Positions 1-10,753 of a DNA stretch of 64,000 nucleotides are shown piece by piece (positions within the stretch are counted from its first letter, which is position 1; every line of letters begins with the position of its first letter). The notes under the pieces are model-generated. The model ran no database searches. It saw only the letters and a list, made by a program, of their open reading frames with translations, and was not told the origin of the DNA. The DNA is taken from the NCBI GenBank assembly GCA_001295775.1, contig LJIA01000008.1:1-64000 (forward strand). The letters are read 5' to 3'. The position numbers and the translations under genes were made by a program. Origin of the DNA: a beta proteobacterium AAP99. Its GTDB lineage: Bacteria > Pseudomonadota > Gammaproteobacteria > Burkholderiales > Burkholderiaceae_C.

Positions 1-408
1 GCCCTGCAGGCGGGTGGCGATCTGGAAGAAGCCGATATGGCCCACACCGCGGGCCATGAGGTCGATCACGCAGTCGATCAGGCCCACGAGTTCATGCTCG
101 CGCGCGTCGGCCGTCTTGGTGAAGGCCAGCAGGTTGTGGTGCTGGCTGTAGCTCATCTCGGCGGGCGGGTGGTGATCGAAGAACTCGGCCAGGTAGGTGT
201 CGCGGTCCGGCACGTCGCCGCCCACCATCTGCTCGTATTCCGGATTGGCCTGGGCAAAGGCCCAGATGGCGTCCGAGTCGCGTCGTCGTGCAGGGCGCAC
301 GAGCAGGTGGCTGGTCTGGAACACCGCCTGCGTGTCCACGCTCACGGTGTCGGTGGCGTAGTTGCTGGTGGCGTACAGCACTTCGGTGGGGGTGACGGGC
401 TGGCTCAT
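1..408 (-). CDS. GNAT-family N-acetyltransferase, N-terminal part (cut by window edge)
   Basis: An open frame on the minus strand starts at ATG 408 and runs off the window at base 1 without a stop, giving 136 codons. After a short leader it reads [19 protein letters not shown], the usual opening of a GNAT acetyltransferase fold (beta strand, then RPAxxxDxxAI). The visible end, [16 protein letters not shown], fits the start of the central beta strands; the acetyl-CoA pyrophosphate loop would lie outside the window. Substrate unknown. It is divergent from ychF, with about 107 bp between the start codons. The family call rests on the fold-like pattern only. Confidence 0.6.
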   Translation of the reverse strand, partial: MSQPVTPTEVLYATSNYATDTVSVDTQAVFQTSHLLVRPARRRDSDAIWAFAQANPEYEQMVGGDVPDRDTYLAEFFDHHPPAEMSYSQHHNLLAFTKTADAREHELVGLIDCVIDLMARGVGHIGFFQIATRLQG

Positions 409-515
409 GGGCGAAAAGTACAATCCGCCCCTTCCAAGCGCACGCCGTTTCGTCCGATGGCGGCGCAGTTCCGTCGGCCCGCACGTTGCGGCCGCTCCCC
501 GAAAGCCTGATCACA

Positions 516-1610
516 ATGAGCCTCAAGTGCGGCATCGTCGGTCTGCCCAACGTCGGCAAGTCCACCCTCTTCAACGCCCTGACCAAGGCCGGCATCCCGG
601 CCGAGAACTTCCCCTTCTGCACCATCGAACCCAACGTGGGCATGGTCGAGGTGCCTGACCCGCGCCTCGCGCAGCTGGCCGAGATCGTCAAACCGCAGAA
701 GATCGTGCCGGCGGTGACGGAGTTCGTGGACATTGCGGGCCTGGTGGCCGGTGCCAGCAAGGGCGAGGGTCTGGGCAACCAGTTCCTGAGCCACATCCGC
801 GAGACGGATGCCATCGTGAACGTGGTGCGCTGCTTCGATGACCCGAACGTCATCCACGTGGCGGGCAAGGTGGACCCGATCGCCGACATCGAAGTCATCC
901 AGACCGAACTCGCACTGGCCGATCTCGCCACGGTGGAAAAGCAGCTGGCCAAGAATCAGAAGCTGGCCAAGTCCGGTGGCGACAAGGAAGCCAAGCGTCT
1001 GGTGGATGCGCTGGAAAAGATTCTCCCCGCACTGAACGAAGCCCGCCCGGTGCGCAGTGTGGACCTGTACCCGGAAGAGAAGGACGTGCTCAAGCCCCTG
1101 TGCCTGATCACCGCCAAGCCGGCCATGTATGTGGGCAATGTGCTGGAGGACGGCTTCGAGAACAACCCGCACCTGGACAAGCTGCGTGAGTACGCGGCCA
1201 AGGAAGGCGCGCCCGTGGTGGCCGTCTGCGCCAAGATCGAAAGCGAAATCGCCGATCTGGACGACGCCGACAAGGCCGACTTCCTCAAGGACCTCGGCAT
1301 GGACGAGCCCGGCCTGAACCGCGTGATCCGCGCCGGCTTCAAGCTGCTCGGCCTGCAGACCTACTTCACCGCCGGGGTGAAGGAAGTGCGCGCCTGGACG
1401 GTGCCCGTGGGCGCTACGGCGCCGCAGGCAGCCGGCGCGATCCACACGGACTTCGAGCGCGGCTTCATCCGTGCCCAGACCATCGCCTTTGACGACTACA
1501 TCACCCACAAGGGTGAACATGGCGCCAAGGAAGCTGGCAAGATGCGCGCCGAAGGCAAGGAGTACATCGTCAAGGACGGCGACGTGCTCAACTTCCTGTT
1601 CAACGTCTGA
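516..1610 (+). CDS. ychF: Ribosome-binding ATPase/GTPase YchF (OLA1 family)
   Basis: 364 aa, the normal family length. The protein begins [17 protein letters not shown] with the P-loop at residues 8-16, has the switch II motif DIAGLV near residue 72, a central coiled-coil insertion, and a C-terminal TGS domain ending [12 protein letters not shown]. YchF is an unusual TRAFAC-class P-loop enzyme that prefers ATP, binds ribosomes and dampens the oxidative stress response. I chose ATG 516 because the family starts at this [12 protein letters not shown] stretch; an upstream in-frame start at 486 only adds unconserved residues. The next gene follows after 14 bp. Confidence 0.97.
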   Translation: MSLKCGIVGLPNVGKSTLFNALTKAGIPAENFPFCTIEPNVGMVEVPDPRLAQLAEIVKPQKIVPAVTEFVDIAGLVAGASKGEGLGNQFLSHIRETDAIVNVVRCFDDPNVIHVAGKVDPIADIEVIQTELALADLATVEKQLAKNQKLAKSGGDKEAKRLVDALEKILPALNEARPVRSVDLYPEEKDVLKPLCLITAKPAMYVGNVLEDGFENNPHLDKLREYAAKEGAPVVAVCAKIESEIADLDDADKADFLKDLGMDEPGLNRVIRAGFKLLGLQTYFTAGVKEVRAWTVPVGATAPQAAGAIHTDFERGFIRAQTIAFDDYITHKGEHGAKEAGKMRAEGKEYIVKDGDVLNFLFNV

Positions 1611-1624
1611 CCTCTCACCGTCCC

Positions 1625-2128
1625 ATGAGCGCAAATCCTCCTGTCGGCCAAGAGAAGCGCGGTTCCGGCTTCCTCAAGGGCTTCATCATCTTCCTGCTGG
1701 TGCTGGTTCTGCTGGGCGCGGCCTACTTTGCCGTGGTGCTGAACTGGAACTACTCGGACGGCGAGCGCGCCGGCTGGGTCCAGAAGTTCAGCCGCAAGGG
1801 CTGGGTGTGCAAGACCTGGGAAGGCGAGCTCGCCCTCGTCACCATGCCCGGCGCCGTGCCCGAGAAGTTCAACTTCACGGTCTGGGACGACGCCGTGGCC
1901 GAGAACATCAACCGCCTGATGGGCAAGCGCGTGAACCTGCACTACGAGCAGAAGGTCGGCCTGCCCGGCTCCTGCTTCGGCGAGACGCGCTACTACGTGA
2001 CCAAGGTCACCGCCGTGGACGAGTTCAATCTCGCCCCGGGCGTGGTGGTGCCGCAGCTGCCTGTACCCGCCGTTCCTGCGCCGGCCCCAGCGCCTGCTCC
2101 GGCCCAGCCCGCCACGCCGGCGCGCTAG
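1625..2128 (+). CDS. Conserved membrane-anchored protein of unknown function
   Basis: 167 aa. A short polar N-terminus is followed by one strong membrane segment (about residues 19-39). A soluble domain with the conserved-looking stretch NWNYSDGERAGWVQKFSRKG and WVCKTWEGEL follows, then a Pro/Ala-rich tail (residues 145-167). The topology suggests a periplasmic domain on an inner-membrane anchor. I remember similar proteins annotated only as hypothetical in proteobacteria. It lies 14 bp after ychF, probably in the same transcript. No function can be assigned. Confidence 0.8.
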   Translation: MSANPPVGQEKRGSGFLKGFIIFLLVLVLLGAAYFAVVLNWNYSDGERAGWVQKFSRKGWVCKTWEGELALVTMPGAVPEKFNFTVWDDAVAENINRLMGKRVNLHYEQKVGLPGSCFGETRYYVTKVTAVDEFNLAPGVVVPQLPVPAVPAPAPAPAPAQPATPAR

Positions 2129-2143
2129 TTTGTGCTGATCCGC

Positions 2144-2217
2144 AGGCGCCCGGTCGGGCGTCTGTGAAACCCTTTGTTGCAGTCCGCCACCCGGCTCAAG
2201 AAACCTGCTTGAGCCGG
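2144..2217. terminator. Two hairpins between the membrane protein gene and asmA-like gene
   Basis: The first hairpin (2143-2164) has a 9-bp stem CAGGCGCCC/GGGCGTCTG, with one wobble pair and a GGTC loop. The second (2191-2217) is a perfect 10-bp stem CCGGCTCAAG/CTTGAGCCGG with loop AAACCTG. Neither is followed by a long T run, so intrinsic termination is possible but not certain. Confidence 0.45.
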
Positions 2218-2267
2218 CACACTCATACTGGCTTGCGCCCGCTCGGCGGCGCTTGGCGAGGTGTGCA

Positions 2268-4760
2268 ATGCGGGTTCGATCCTGGGTAGTCCTCGGCGCC
2301 GGTGTGTTCATCGGCCTGCCCATCCTGGCGCTTGCAGCGCTGCTGCTGTTCTTCGATGTCAACCGCTTCAAGCCCACCCTTGAGCAGGAAATCTTTGCGC
2401 GCACGCAGCGCACACTGAGCATCCAGGGTGATCTGTCGCTCAGCGTCTGGCCGCACATCGGCGTGCGGTTGCCGACAACCCGTCTGTCCGAGCCCGGCAA
2501 GCCCGAAGCACGCTTTCTGAGCCTGAACAGCGCCCAGCTGTCCGCCGAGTTGCTGCCCCTGCTGCGCCGTCAGGTGATCGTGAACCGCGTTGCGATGGAC
2601 GGCCTGCAAGCCGCGCTGGTGCGCGATGCCCAGGGCCGCTGGAACTTCGATGACCTGCTCAAGCTGGGGCAGGGGGGCAAGCCGGCCGCGGGCGGGGCCA
2701 AGCCGGCCGAACCCACGCCGACCCGCGGCGAAGCCAAGCAGCCCGTGGCCTTCGATGTTCAGGGTGTTGCGCTCACTTCGGCGTCATTGACCGTGAAGGA
2801 CGCGCAGGCCGGGCTGGCCGGCCAGATCAGCGCACTCAACCTCAAGAGCGGCCGGCTCGCCCCGGGCCTGAAGACGCCGGTGGATTTCAGCGCACAGCTG
2901 GACTTCAGCCAGCCCAAAGTGAAGGCGGCGACCACTGTGGCCGGCGCTCTGATGATCGACCCCGCGAAGGGTGACTACGCCTTCGAGCGCGCCAAGCTGC
3001 AGTTCACGGGCGACGCGCTCGACTTCACCGGCCTGAAGCTGGCGCTCTCCGGCGCGCAGATCGACTACGCGCAGTCGGCCCAGAGCCTGACCCTGCGTGA
3101 CACGCAATTGGACGTGAGCGCCACCGCCGGCCCGCTGGCCCAGCTTGCAGTGAGCCTGCCCAGCCTGAAGGCCGACCTCGCCAAGACCGAACTCGCCGCA
3201 GACGGCATGAAACTCTCCGCGCAGACCCGCGGTGCCAGCCCCCTGGCGCTGGACCTGAACGCCCCCGCGCTCAAGCTCGCGCCCGGCAGCGCGCAGTCCG
3301 CAGCGATCAGCGGCACACTCAAGCGCAGCGGCGAGCAGCCGGCCGATGCCACCGTGCGCATCGAAGGCCTGAGCTGGGCGGGCGATCGCATCAGCGCCGC
3401 CAACCTGCGCATCGACGGCACGGGCAAGCTCGGCGCGCGGGAGGTGGCCGCGCAGGTGGCTGGCGCGATGGGCTACGACCTGAAGGCTGCGAGCCTGACT
3501 GCCTCGCGCCTGAAGCTCACCGGCACCTACACGGACCCCGCCCTACCCGGCGGCAAGCTGCCCTTTGATCTGGCGGGCGAACTGGCGCTCGCGCTGAAGG
3601 CGCAGCGCGTGAGCACTCAGCTCAAGGGCAGCCTGGACAAGAACGCCATCGATCTGGACGCCACGGTGAACGGCTTTGCCAAGCCCAGCATCGCCTTCAA
3701 CCTTGGGTTGGACCGCTTCGATGCGGATCAGTGGGCGGGCCACGGCGGCGGTTCGGGCACGCAGGCTGCTGGCAAGGGCGCAGAGCAGAGCGCTGCAAAG
3801 CCGGCCAGCAAAGCGCCCGCGGCACCCGCCGCACCGATCAACCTGGAGTTCCTGAACGCACTCAACGCCCAGGGCCGGTTGCGCGTCGGCGAGCTCAAGG
3901 TGGCCAATGTGCGCACCAGCAACGTGCAGCTGCCCGTGAAGATTGCCGGCGGCGTCGCGCGCATCGACGGTGCCGTCGCCAATCTCTACGGCGGGCGCCT
4001 GCAGGCCGATGCGAGTGTGGCTGCCGCCGGCAACGCCATGACGCTCAAGGCCAATCTGGCGGATGTGCAGATCCTGCCCCTGCTCAAAGACGCCATCGAC
4101 AAGGACGTGCTCGAAGGCCGCGGTACCGTGGTGCTGAACCTCGGCACGCGCGGTGCGGATGTGGCGGCGCTCAAGCGCGGCCTGAACGGCAGCATCGATG
4201 CCAATCTGAAGGACGGCGCGGTCAAGGGCATCAACCTCGCCAAGAGCCTGCGCGATGCGCGCAGCAAGCTCGCGGCCTTGCGCGGCGCCGCGCCCGGCAA
4301 TGAGGGCGGCAAGACCAGCGGCGTGGAGAAGACCGACTTCTCCGAGATGATCGCCAAGTTCACTGCCAAGGACGGCGTGCTCACCGGCAATGAGCTGCTG
4401 CTGCGCTCGCCCTTCATCCGCGCCACGGAGGGCAACCCGGCGCGTGTGGATCTGGGCGCCGAGCAGCTGGACTTCGTGGTCAAGGCCACGCTGGTCAGCA
4501 CGTCCACCGGCCAGGGCGGGCGCGACACTGGCCTCAAGGAAATCACCGTGCCCGTGCGGCTGCATGGGCCCTTCACGGCGCCGGACTATTCCATCCAGTG
4601 GGCGGCGGTCTCCAGCGACACGCTCAGGCAGCTCGCGGCCGAGCGATTGCAGCCGCAGCTGGACGCCAAGAAGGCCGAGGTGCAGAAGCAGGTGGATTCG
4701 CGCAAGGACGAGCTGCGTGACAAGGCCAAGGAGCGGCTCAAGGGCTTGCTGGGGCGTTGA
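2268..4760 (+). CDS. AsmA-family envelope protein
   Basis: 830 aa. An N-terminal membrane anchor (about residues 8-28) is followed directly by the AsmA signature FFDVNRFKPTLEQ, as in proteins where a first transmembrane helix leads into a long beta-rich periplasmic body. The C-terminal AsmA domain (about 520-760) includes GRGTVVLNLGTRG and ends in a Lys-rich helix. AsmA-like proteins are thought to form bridge-like channels that move phospholipids between inner and outer membranes. The start is ATG 2268; an upstream TTG at 2253 has no support. It is a single gene flanked by hairpins on its left and an AT-rich gap on its right. Confidence 0.85.
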   Translation: MRVRSWVVLGAGVFIGLPILALAALLLFFDVNRFKPTLEQEIFARTQRTLSIQGDLSLSVWPHIGVRLPTTRLSEPGKPEARFLSLNSAQLSAELLPLLRRQVIVNRVAMDGLQAALVRDAQGRWNFDDLLKLGQGGKPAAGGAKPAEPTPTRGEAKQPVAFDVQGVALTSASLTVKDAQAGLAGQISALNLKSGRLAPGLKTPVDFSAQLDFSQPKVKAATTVAGALMIDPAKGDYAFERAKLQFTGDALDFTGLKLALSGAQIDYAQSAQSLTLRDTQLDVSATAGPLAQLAVSLPSLKADLAKTELAADGMKLSAQTRGASPLALDLNAPALKLAPGSAQSAAISGTLKRSGEQPADATVRIEGLSWAGDRISAANLRIDGTGKLGAREVAAQVAGAMGYDLKAASLTASRLKLTGTYTDPALPGGKLPFDLAGELALALKAQRVSTQLKGSLDKNAIDLDATVNGFAKPSIAFNLGLDRFDADQWAGHGGGSGTQAAGKGAEQSAAKPASKAPAAPAAPINLEFLNALNAQGRLRVGELKVANVRTSNVQLPVKIAGGVARIDGAVANLYGGRLQADASVAAAGNAMTLKANLADVQILPLLKDAIDKDVLEGRGTVVLNLGTRGADVAALKRGLNGSIDANLKDGAVKGINLAKSLRDARSKLAALRGAAPGNEGGKTSGVEKTDFSEMIAKFTAKDGVLTGNELLLRSPFIRATEGNPARVDLGAEQLDFVVKATLVSTSTGQGGRDTGLKEITVPVRLHGPFTAPDYSIQWAAVSSDTLRQLAAERLQPQLDAKKAEVQKQVDSRKDELRDKAKERLKGLLGR

Positions 4761-4834
4761 ACCTGGAGAGCTTTCGGCGTGACATGCGAAGCTCAAAGTT
4801 AAGCGCCAAAAGCGCCGTGATCCGCACACCAGAT

Positions 4835-4843
4835 GCGGAAAGT
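4835..4843 (+). repeat. Intergenic GCGGAAAGT motif, copy 1
   Basis: ATGCGGAAAGTG lies in a 212-bp AT-rich gap (4761-4972) between the AsmA-like and MOSC genes. The same core is found at 8891, 29197 and 55492, always in intergenic sequence and always on the plus strand. Function unknown. Confidence 0.5.
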
Positions 4844-4972
4844 GACTGATTCATTGTTTCAACAAGTAGTTGAATATCAGTCCTGAAGGCCATCACTTAT
4901 CAATCTTCAGTTGAAAATCTGTACAGACACGCGGCGAACTGCCGGGCCCGTGTCGCCCGCTACAGTGCGCTC

Positions 4973-6141
<1,169 letters not shown>

Positions 6142-6267
6142 TCAAACCCCTGCAGCGCCAGTGGGCGCACGCCGGCCGCAAGCATGCGCCCGCCGCGCGG
6201 CGCGGCGCGAAGCGGTGCTTCGCGAAACCCCGCGCCACGTGCACTGGTCGGTGATGAGCAGTGCCAC
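6142..6267 (-). pseudogene. Duplicated 5' fragment of the ferredoxin gene fused to an Arg-rich tail (41-codon mini-ORF)
   Basis: GTG 6267 opens a 41-codon frame. Its first nine codons encode VALLITDQC, matching the ferredoxin start MALLITDQC, with changes at GCA/GCC, GAC/GAT and CAG/CAA. It then continues into an Arg/Ala-rich sequence containing SRRAARRAHACGRRAP and stops 3 bp before the ferredoxin ATG. The DNA of the tail contains a perfect hairpin CGCGAAGC-acc-GCTTCGCG (6206-6224). GGAGG in the coaD 3' end precedes the GTG. It could be the ancestral ferredoxin start, displaced by an insertion, and may still be translated as a short leader peptide. Compare 43645-43773. Confidence 0.6.
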
Positions 6268-6271
6268 AGCC

Positions 6272-6772
6272 TCAAGCCTCCGGCGCGCTCGCGCCCATCT
6301 GCTGCACCTTGGTCTTGAGCCAGCGCTCGACCTCGGGGAAGACAAACTGGCCTACGTCGCCGCCCATGAGCGCAATCTCGCGCACCATCGTGCCGCTGAT
6401 GAACTGGTACTGCTCGCTGGGCGTCAGGAAGATGGTTTCCACGCCGGGCATCAGCGCGCGGTTCATGCCGGCCATCTGGAACTCGAACTCGAAGTCGCCC
6501 ACGGCGCGCAGGCCGCGCACGATCACGCGGCCGCCTTCGGCGCGCACGAAATCCTTGAGCAGGCCGGAGAAGCCCTTCACCGTCACGTTGGGGTAATGGC
6601 CGAGCACCTCGCGCGCCAGTTCCATGCGCTCGCCCTGGGAGAACAGCGGGCGCTTGGAGCGGCTGTCGGCCACGCCAACGATCAACTTCGGGAACATGTT
6701 CGCCGCCCGGCGCACGAGGTCCTCGTGGCCGCGGGTGAGCGGGTCGAACGTGCCGGGATAGATGGCGATCAT
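6272..6772 (-). CDS. coaD: Phosphopantetheine adenylyltransferase
   Basis: 166 aa. It starts [19 protein letters not shown] with the nucleotidyltransferase TxGH-type motif (TRGH, residues 13-16). It also has the conserved [19 protein letters not shown] substrate stretch and the SGTMVREIA helix near residue 128, matching the ISSSxVRE-type motif. The enzyme joins 4'-phosphopantetheine and ATP to form dephospho-CoA. CoaE, the next CoA enzyme, is at 59935-60540. It lies downstream of rsmD in the frequent rsmD-coaD arrangement, with a gap of about 100 bp. Confidence 0.97.
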   Translation of the reverse strand: MIAIYPGTFDPLTRGHEDLVRRAANMFPKLIVGVADSRSKRPLFSQGERMELAREVLGHYPNVTVKGFSGLLKDFVRAEGGRVIVRGLRAVGDFEFEFQMAGMNRALMPGVETIFLTPSEQYQFISGTMVREIALMGGDVGQFVFPEVERWLKTKVQQMGASAPEA

Positions 6773-6873
6773 GTCGGGCGGCCCCTGCGGGTTGAGCGAT
6801 GCGGGTTGGATGGGGAGCGGCGCGCGGGCGCCGCCAACAACCGGTGCGCAGCTCTTATGGTGCGCTGCGGCAA

Positions 6874-7563
6874 TTATTGCGGCTTTTTGACAGGTGCAAC
6901 ACCTGCATCCTGTGCGGGTTTCGGTTCGAGCCGGATCAGCGCAAAGTGCACCTGCCCGGCCCGGTCGGCGCGCAGCACCGTCCAGTCGGCCTCCGGCGCC
7001 GGCTCGATCGGGCCGCGGTCTTCGATATAGACCAGCGCGTCTTCAGCCAGCACGCGGGGCAGGGCGGCCAGCACGGTCGGCAGCAGACCGGCGTCGTAGG
7101 GCGGGTCGATGAAGACCAGATCCACACTCGCCGCCGGCAGGCCGCGCAGCAGGGTCAGGGCATCGGCCTGCAGCAGCTGCACCTGATCCTGCGCCTTGAG
7201 CTTGGTGATGCTGGCCGCAAGCGCCGTGACAGCGGCGCGCTGCTGCTCGATCAGCGTGACCTTTGCAGCGCCGCGGCTGGCCGCTTCGAGGCCGAGCGCG
7301 CCCGTGCCGGCAAAGAGATCCAGCACCCGGGCGCCGTCCAGGCTGCCCCGCAGGTGCTTGATCCAGTTGAAGACCGTCTCGCGCACACGATCCGGGGTGG
7401 GCCGCAGACCCGGCAGATCCACCACGGCCAGCGGCGTGCGCTTCCATTGCCCGCCGATGATGCGCACAGCGTGGGGCGCGTGGCGTGTCGGAGAGGGTTG
7501 TGGCGCAGTCTTGGCCGCAGCCTTGGATGCGGTTTTGGCCGGACGGGTGGGAGTGCGAACCAT
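6874..7563 (-). CDS. rsmD: 16S rRNA (guanine966-N2)-methyltransferase
   Basis: 229 aa. An Ala/Pro/Lys-rich extension of about 33 residues precedes the domain start [15 protein letters not shown]. The SAM-binding motif [20 protein letters not shown] and the catalytic motif FIDPPYD (N6/N2-methylase DPPY type) are clear. RsmD methylates G966 of 16S rRNA in the assembled small subunit. The gene is divergent from ftsY, with 197 bp between, the usual rsmD/ftsY arrangement. Confidence 0.96.
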   Translation of the reverse strand: MVRTPTRPAKTASKAAAKTAPQPSPTRHAPHAVRIIGGQWKRTPLAVVDLPGLRPTPDRVRETVFNWIKHLRGSLDGARVLDLFAGTGALGLEAASRGAAKVTLIEQQRAAVTALAASITKLKAQDQVQLLQADALTLLRGLPAASVDLVFIDPPYDAGLLPTVLAALPRVLAEDALVYIEDRGPIEPAPEADWTVLRADRAGQVHFALIRLEPKPAQDAGVAPVKKPQ

Positions 7564-7760
7564 GGGACGCGCAGTTTAGGTGCGTGCTTTAGATGCGGAT
7601 CTCTGGGGGGCGCTCGCCAGCGCTCTCAGCCTGCGCGGCATGCGGTGCCGGGTCGCCCGCCTACACTGGCGGCCCGTGCTGACTGCCCACGTGCAGAGCG
7701 CGCCAGTCCATCGTCTTCGATCGTGTCGCCGGATCCGTCCGGCAGACCTCGGCATTCACC

Positions 7761-8828
7761 ATGTTCAGCTTCTTCCGCAAGAAAACTCCGCCGCCGGCGC
7801 TTGAACCGCAAGCCGCCGAGCTGCCCAGCCCGCCTGCGGCCGCACCTGCTTCCGCACCGGCCCCAGCAGCCGTGCCGGCAGCCGCAGCGGCCGAGCCGCC
7901 CGCCATCGACGCGGCCGAGAAGAAAAGCTGGCTCGCCCGACTGAAGCAGGGCCTGTCGCGCACCGGAAGCAGCATTGCCGGCGTGTTTGGCTACGTGAAG
8001 GTGGACGAGGCGCTGTTCGAACAGCTCGAAGACGCGCTGCTCATGGCCGACTGCGGCGTCACCGCCACGCAGAAGATCCTGGCTGATCTGCGCGCCCGCG
8101 TGAAGAGTGAGCGCATCGAGGACGCCGCCGCCGTGCGCACCGCGCTGGCCCGCGTGCTGGCCGATCACCTGCGCCCGCTGGAGCGCACACCGCAGGTGCC
8201 CGCCGCCGCGGACCAGAAGCCCTGGGTGGTCATGATTGCCGGCGTGAATGGCGCGGGCAAAACCACCAGCATCGGCAAGATTACGCACCACCTCAGCGAA
8301 GGCGGGCACAGCGTGCTGCTGGCCGCGGCGGATACCTTCCGTGCCGCGGCGCGCGAGCAGCTGGCCGTGTGGGGCAACCGCAATCAGGTCAGCGTGGTCA
8401 GCCAGGAGGGCGCAGACCCCGGCGCCGTGGTGTTTGATGCCGTGCAGAGCGCGCGGGCCAAGAGCATCGATGTGGTGATTGCCGACACCGCCGGCCGCCT
8501 GCCGACGCAGCTGCATCTGATGGAAGAGCTGAAGAAGATCGCCCGCGTCTGCGGCAAGGCGCTGGAGGGTGCGCCGCATGAGCGCTGGCTGGTGATCGAC
8601 GGCAACACCGGCCAGAACGCGGTGGCGCAGGTCAAGGCCTTCAACGAGGCGCTACAGCTCACCGGGCTGATCGTCACCAAGCTGGACGGCACCGCCAAGG
8701 GCGGCGTGCTGGCGGCCATCGCGTCGACCTGCCCGGTTCCGGTGCTCTTCATCGGCGTGGGCGAGCAGCTTGCCGATCTGCAGCCCTTCTCGGCAGAGGA
8801 GTTTGCCGGGGCCTTGACCGGGGCTTGA
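7761..8828 (+). CDS. ftsY: Signal recognition particle receptor FtsY
   Basis: 355 aa. A short basic N-terminus (MFSFFRKK) and an Ala/Pro-rich linker to about residue 52 replace the long acidic A domain of E. coli. The NG domain follows: P-loop GVNGAGKTTSIGKI (about residue 162), DTFRAAAREQL, DTAGRLPTQ, TKLDGTAKGG and the closing GVGEQLADLQPF. FtsY is the SRP GTPase receptor at the inner membrane for co-translational insertion. ftsE/ftsX are not next to it here. Confidence 0.97.
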   Translation: MFSFFRKKTPPPALEPQAAELPSPPAAAPASAPAPAAVPAAAAAEPPAIDAAEKKSWLARLKQGLSRTGSSIAGVFGYVKVDEALFEQLEDALLMADCGVTATQKILADLRARVKSERIEDAAAVRTALARVLADHLRPLERTPQVPAAADQKPWVVMIAGVNGAGKTTSIGKITHHLSEGGHSVLLAAADTFRAAAREQLAVWGNRNQVSVVSQEGADPGAVVFDAVQSARAKSIDVVIADTAGRLPTQLHLMEELKKIARVCGKALEGAPHERWLVIDGNTGQNAVAQVKAFNEALQLTGLIVTKLDGTAKGGVLAAIASTCPVPVLFIGVGEQLADLQPFSAEEFAGALTGA

Positions 8829-9089
8829 TTCATTCGTTTTCGGACGGAATGAAGACCAAGCAAATACGCGTCAGAGTCGGCTTCTAATATGCGGAAAGTC
8901 GGATCATGGCTTTCCAAAAAAGCTTACTATCGGCCGGTTTTATTTAGGGCCTGTGATTTGCTGCGTACCCTGTGGCATCCGGCTGACGCCGCCCTGTCGT
9001 CGCGTGCAGCAAGGCTTGAGCGGCATCCACCGCAGCCATAGCATCGCCCGACCGGCCGATCATGAGCCGGATGTTCACAGGAGACGCTC
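8829..9089. other. 261-bp AT-rich gap with GCGGAAAGT motif copy 2
   Basis: No gene is visible. It contains ATGCGGAAAGT with the core at 8891-8899, followed by an inverted repeat GGAAAG...CTTTCC (8893-8915). The right end carries the ribosome-binding site AGGAGA of the lipase-like gene. Confidence 0.5.
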
Positions 9090-10685
9090 GTGCAGGCTGC
9101 CCGCCCCCTCAGCAGGCCCCATTCCCTCATTCTGGTCGCGCTGGCTGCGCTGCTCACTGCCTGCGGCGGCGGCGGCACGGACAGCGGCACCATCAATGCC
9201 TCGCTCTCGCGCGGCGTCCTCATCCAGGCGCCCCCGCCGCGTCTGGCGCCCATCAGCGCCGCGCAGCTGCAGGCCACCTTGCAGGCCAGCACCAGCGGCC
9301 AGGGCGTGCTGCAGATTGCCGGCAACCCGGTCTGCGGTGTCGATCTCTATTACATGAACTACGGCACGGTGGGCGGCCGCGGCGAGGCCACGAACGCCAC
9401 CGGCGCCATCATGGTGCCCAGCGGTACGGCCGCGCAGTGCAGCGGCGCCCGGCCGGTCGTGCTCTGGGCCCATGGCACCACCACCGACCGCGGCTACAAC
9501 ATGGCGGACATCCAGAACAGCGGCGAATCCGCCCTGGCCGCGGCGCTGTTTGCTGCGCAGGGCTACATCGTCGTGGCGCCCAACTACGCCGGCTATGACG
9601 CCTCGCGCCTGCCCTACCACCCCTACCTGAACGCCGATCAGTCCAGCAAGGACATGATCGACGCACTCACCGCCGCGCGCTCCGCGCTCAAGGATGGCCG
9701 TCTGGCCACCTCCAACCAGGGTGCAGCCCGCGTCACGGACAACGGCAAGCTCTACATCTTCGGCTACTCGCAGGGTGGCCACGTGGCCATGGCCACGCAC
9801 CGCGCGCTGCAGGCCGCCGGCCAGACCGTGACGGCCACGGCACCGAGCGCCGGCCCCTATGCCATGCTGGCCTTTGGTGATGCGGTGTTCTACGGCAACG
9901 TGAACCTGGGCAGCACCATCTTCACGCCGCTCCTGGCGACCAGCTACCAGAAGGCCTACGGCGACATCTACAGCCAGCCGACGGACCTCTACACCGCGCA
10001 GTACGCCACCGGCATCGAAACCCTGCTGCCCAGCGGCACCGACATTTCGCAGATCTTCCAGCAGGGCAAGCTGCCGCAGACGCAGCTGTTCTCAAGCACC
10101 CCGCCCACCGCGCCGCCCGGGTCGCCCGCCCAGCTGCAGGCCACGCTGAATGCCATCACGCCGCCCACGCAGCCGCCCGCACTCGCGCCGCTGTTTGCGC
10201 TGGGCTTCGGCACCACACCGCTGATCAACAACAACGCGCGCCTGGCCTACCTGCTCGACGCCATCGCCAACCCGGACGGCGCCGTGCCCGCACTGACCAC
10301 CGGCGCGCAGGCGGCCAACCCGCAGAACACCCTGCGTCGCGCCTTCAAGACCAATGACCTGCGCAACTGGACGCCCGCGCGGCCCACCCTGCTGTGCGGC
10401 GGCAATGGCGACCCCACCGTCTTCTTCACCAACACGCAGATCATGCAGGGCCTCTGGACGGCGCCCTCGCCGTTGGCGCCACCCGCCGGCGTTGTGACCG
10501 TGCTGGACGTGGACTCCGCGCCCAGCGGCCCGAGCGACCCCTTTGCCGCGGCCAAGCTCGGCTTTGCGCAGGTCAAGGCGGCGGGCATCGCCGCGGGCGG
10601 GCAGAGCGGCTGGATCCAGCAGTACCACGGCGCCGCCGCGCCCTTCTGCGCCGCCGCTGCACGCGGCTTCTTCAGCCAGTTCTGA
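9090..10685 (+). CDS. Exported lipase-like alpha/beta hydrolase, probable lipoprotein
   Basis: 531 aa, starting at GTG 9090 with AGGAGA about 8 bp upstream. The N-terminus is basic, then hydrophobic, then a lipobox LTAC (cysteine near residue 28) followed by Gly residues, so it is probably a lipoprotein. The body has PVVLWAHGTTTDRGYN (oxyanion region), VAPNYAGYD and the nucleophile elbow GYSQGGH (serine near residue 226). A late DVDSAP and a terminal YHGAAAPF could supply Asp and His. The pattern is that of secretory-lipase/prolyl-peptidase-like hydrolases; substrate unknown. It lies 68 bp upstream of an OmpW-like porin. Confidence 0.75.
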   Translation: MQAARPLSRPHSLILVALAALLTACGGGGTDSGTINASLSRGVLIQAPPPRLAPISAAQLQATLQASTSGQGVLQIAGNPVCGVDLYYMNYGTVGGRGEATNATGAIMVPSGTAAQCSGARPVVLWAHGTTTDRGYNMADIQNSGESALAAALFAAQGYIVVAPNYAGYDASRLPYHPYLNADQSSKDMIDALTAARSALKDGRLATSNQGAARVTDNGKLYIFGYSQGGHVAMATHRALQAAGQTVTATAPSAGPYAMLAFGDAVFYGNVNLGSTIFTPLLATSYQKAYGDIYSQPTDLYTAQYATGIETLLPSGTDISQIFQQGKLPQTQLFSSTPPTAPPGSPAQLQATLNAITPPTQPPALAPLFALGFGTTPLINNNARLAYLLDAIANPDGAVPALTTGAQAANPQNTLRRAFKTNDLRNWTPARPTLLCGGNGDPTVFFTNTQIMQGLWTAPSPLAPPAGVVTVLDVDSAPSGPSDPFAAAKLGFAQVKAAGIAAGGQSGWIQQYHGAAAPFCAAAARGFFSQF

Positions 10686-10753
10686 GCCACCCCATCGGCA
10701 CTGCGCCCAGGCTGCACGCCGGGCGCAGCGCTCAAGAAGAATCAGGAGACCGC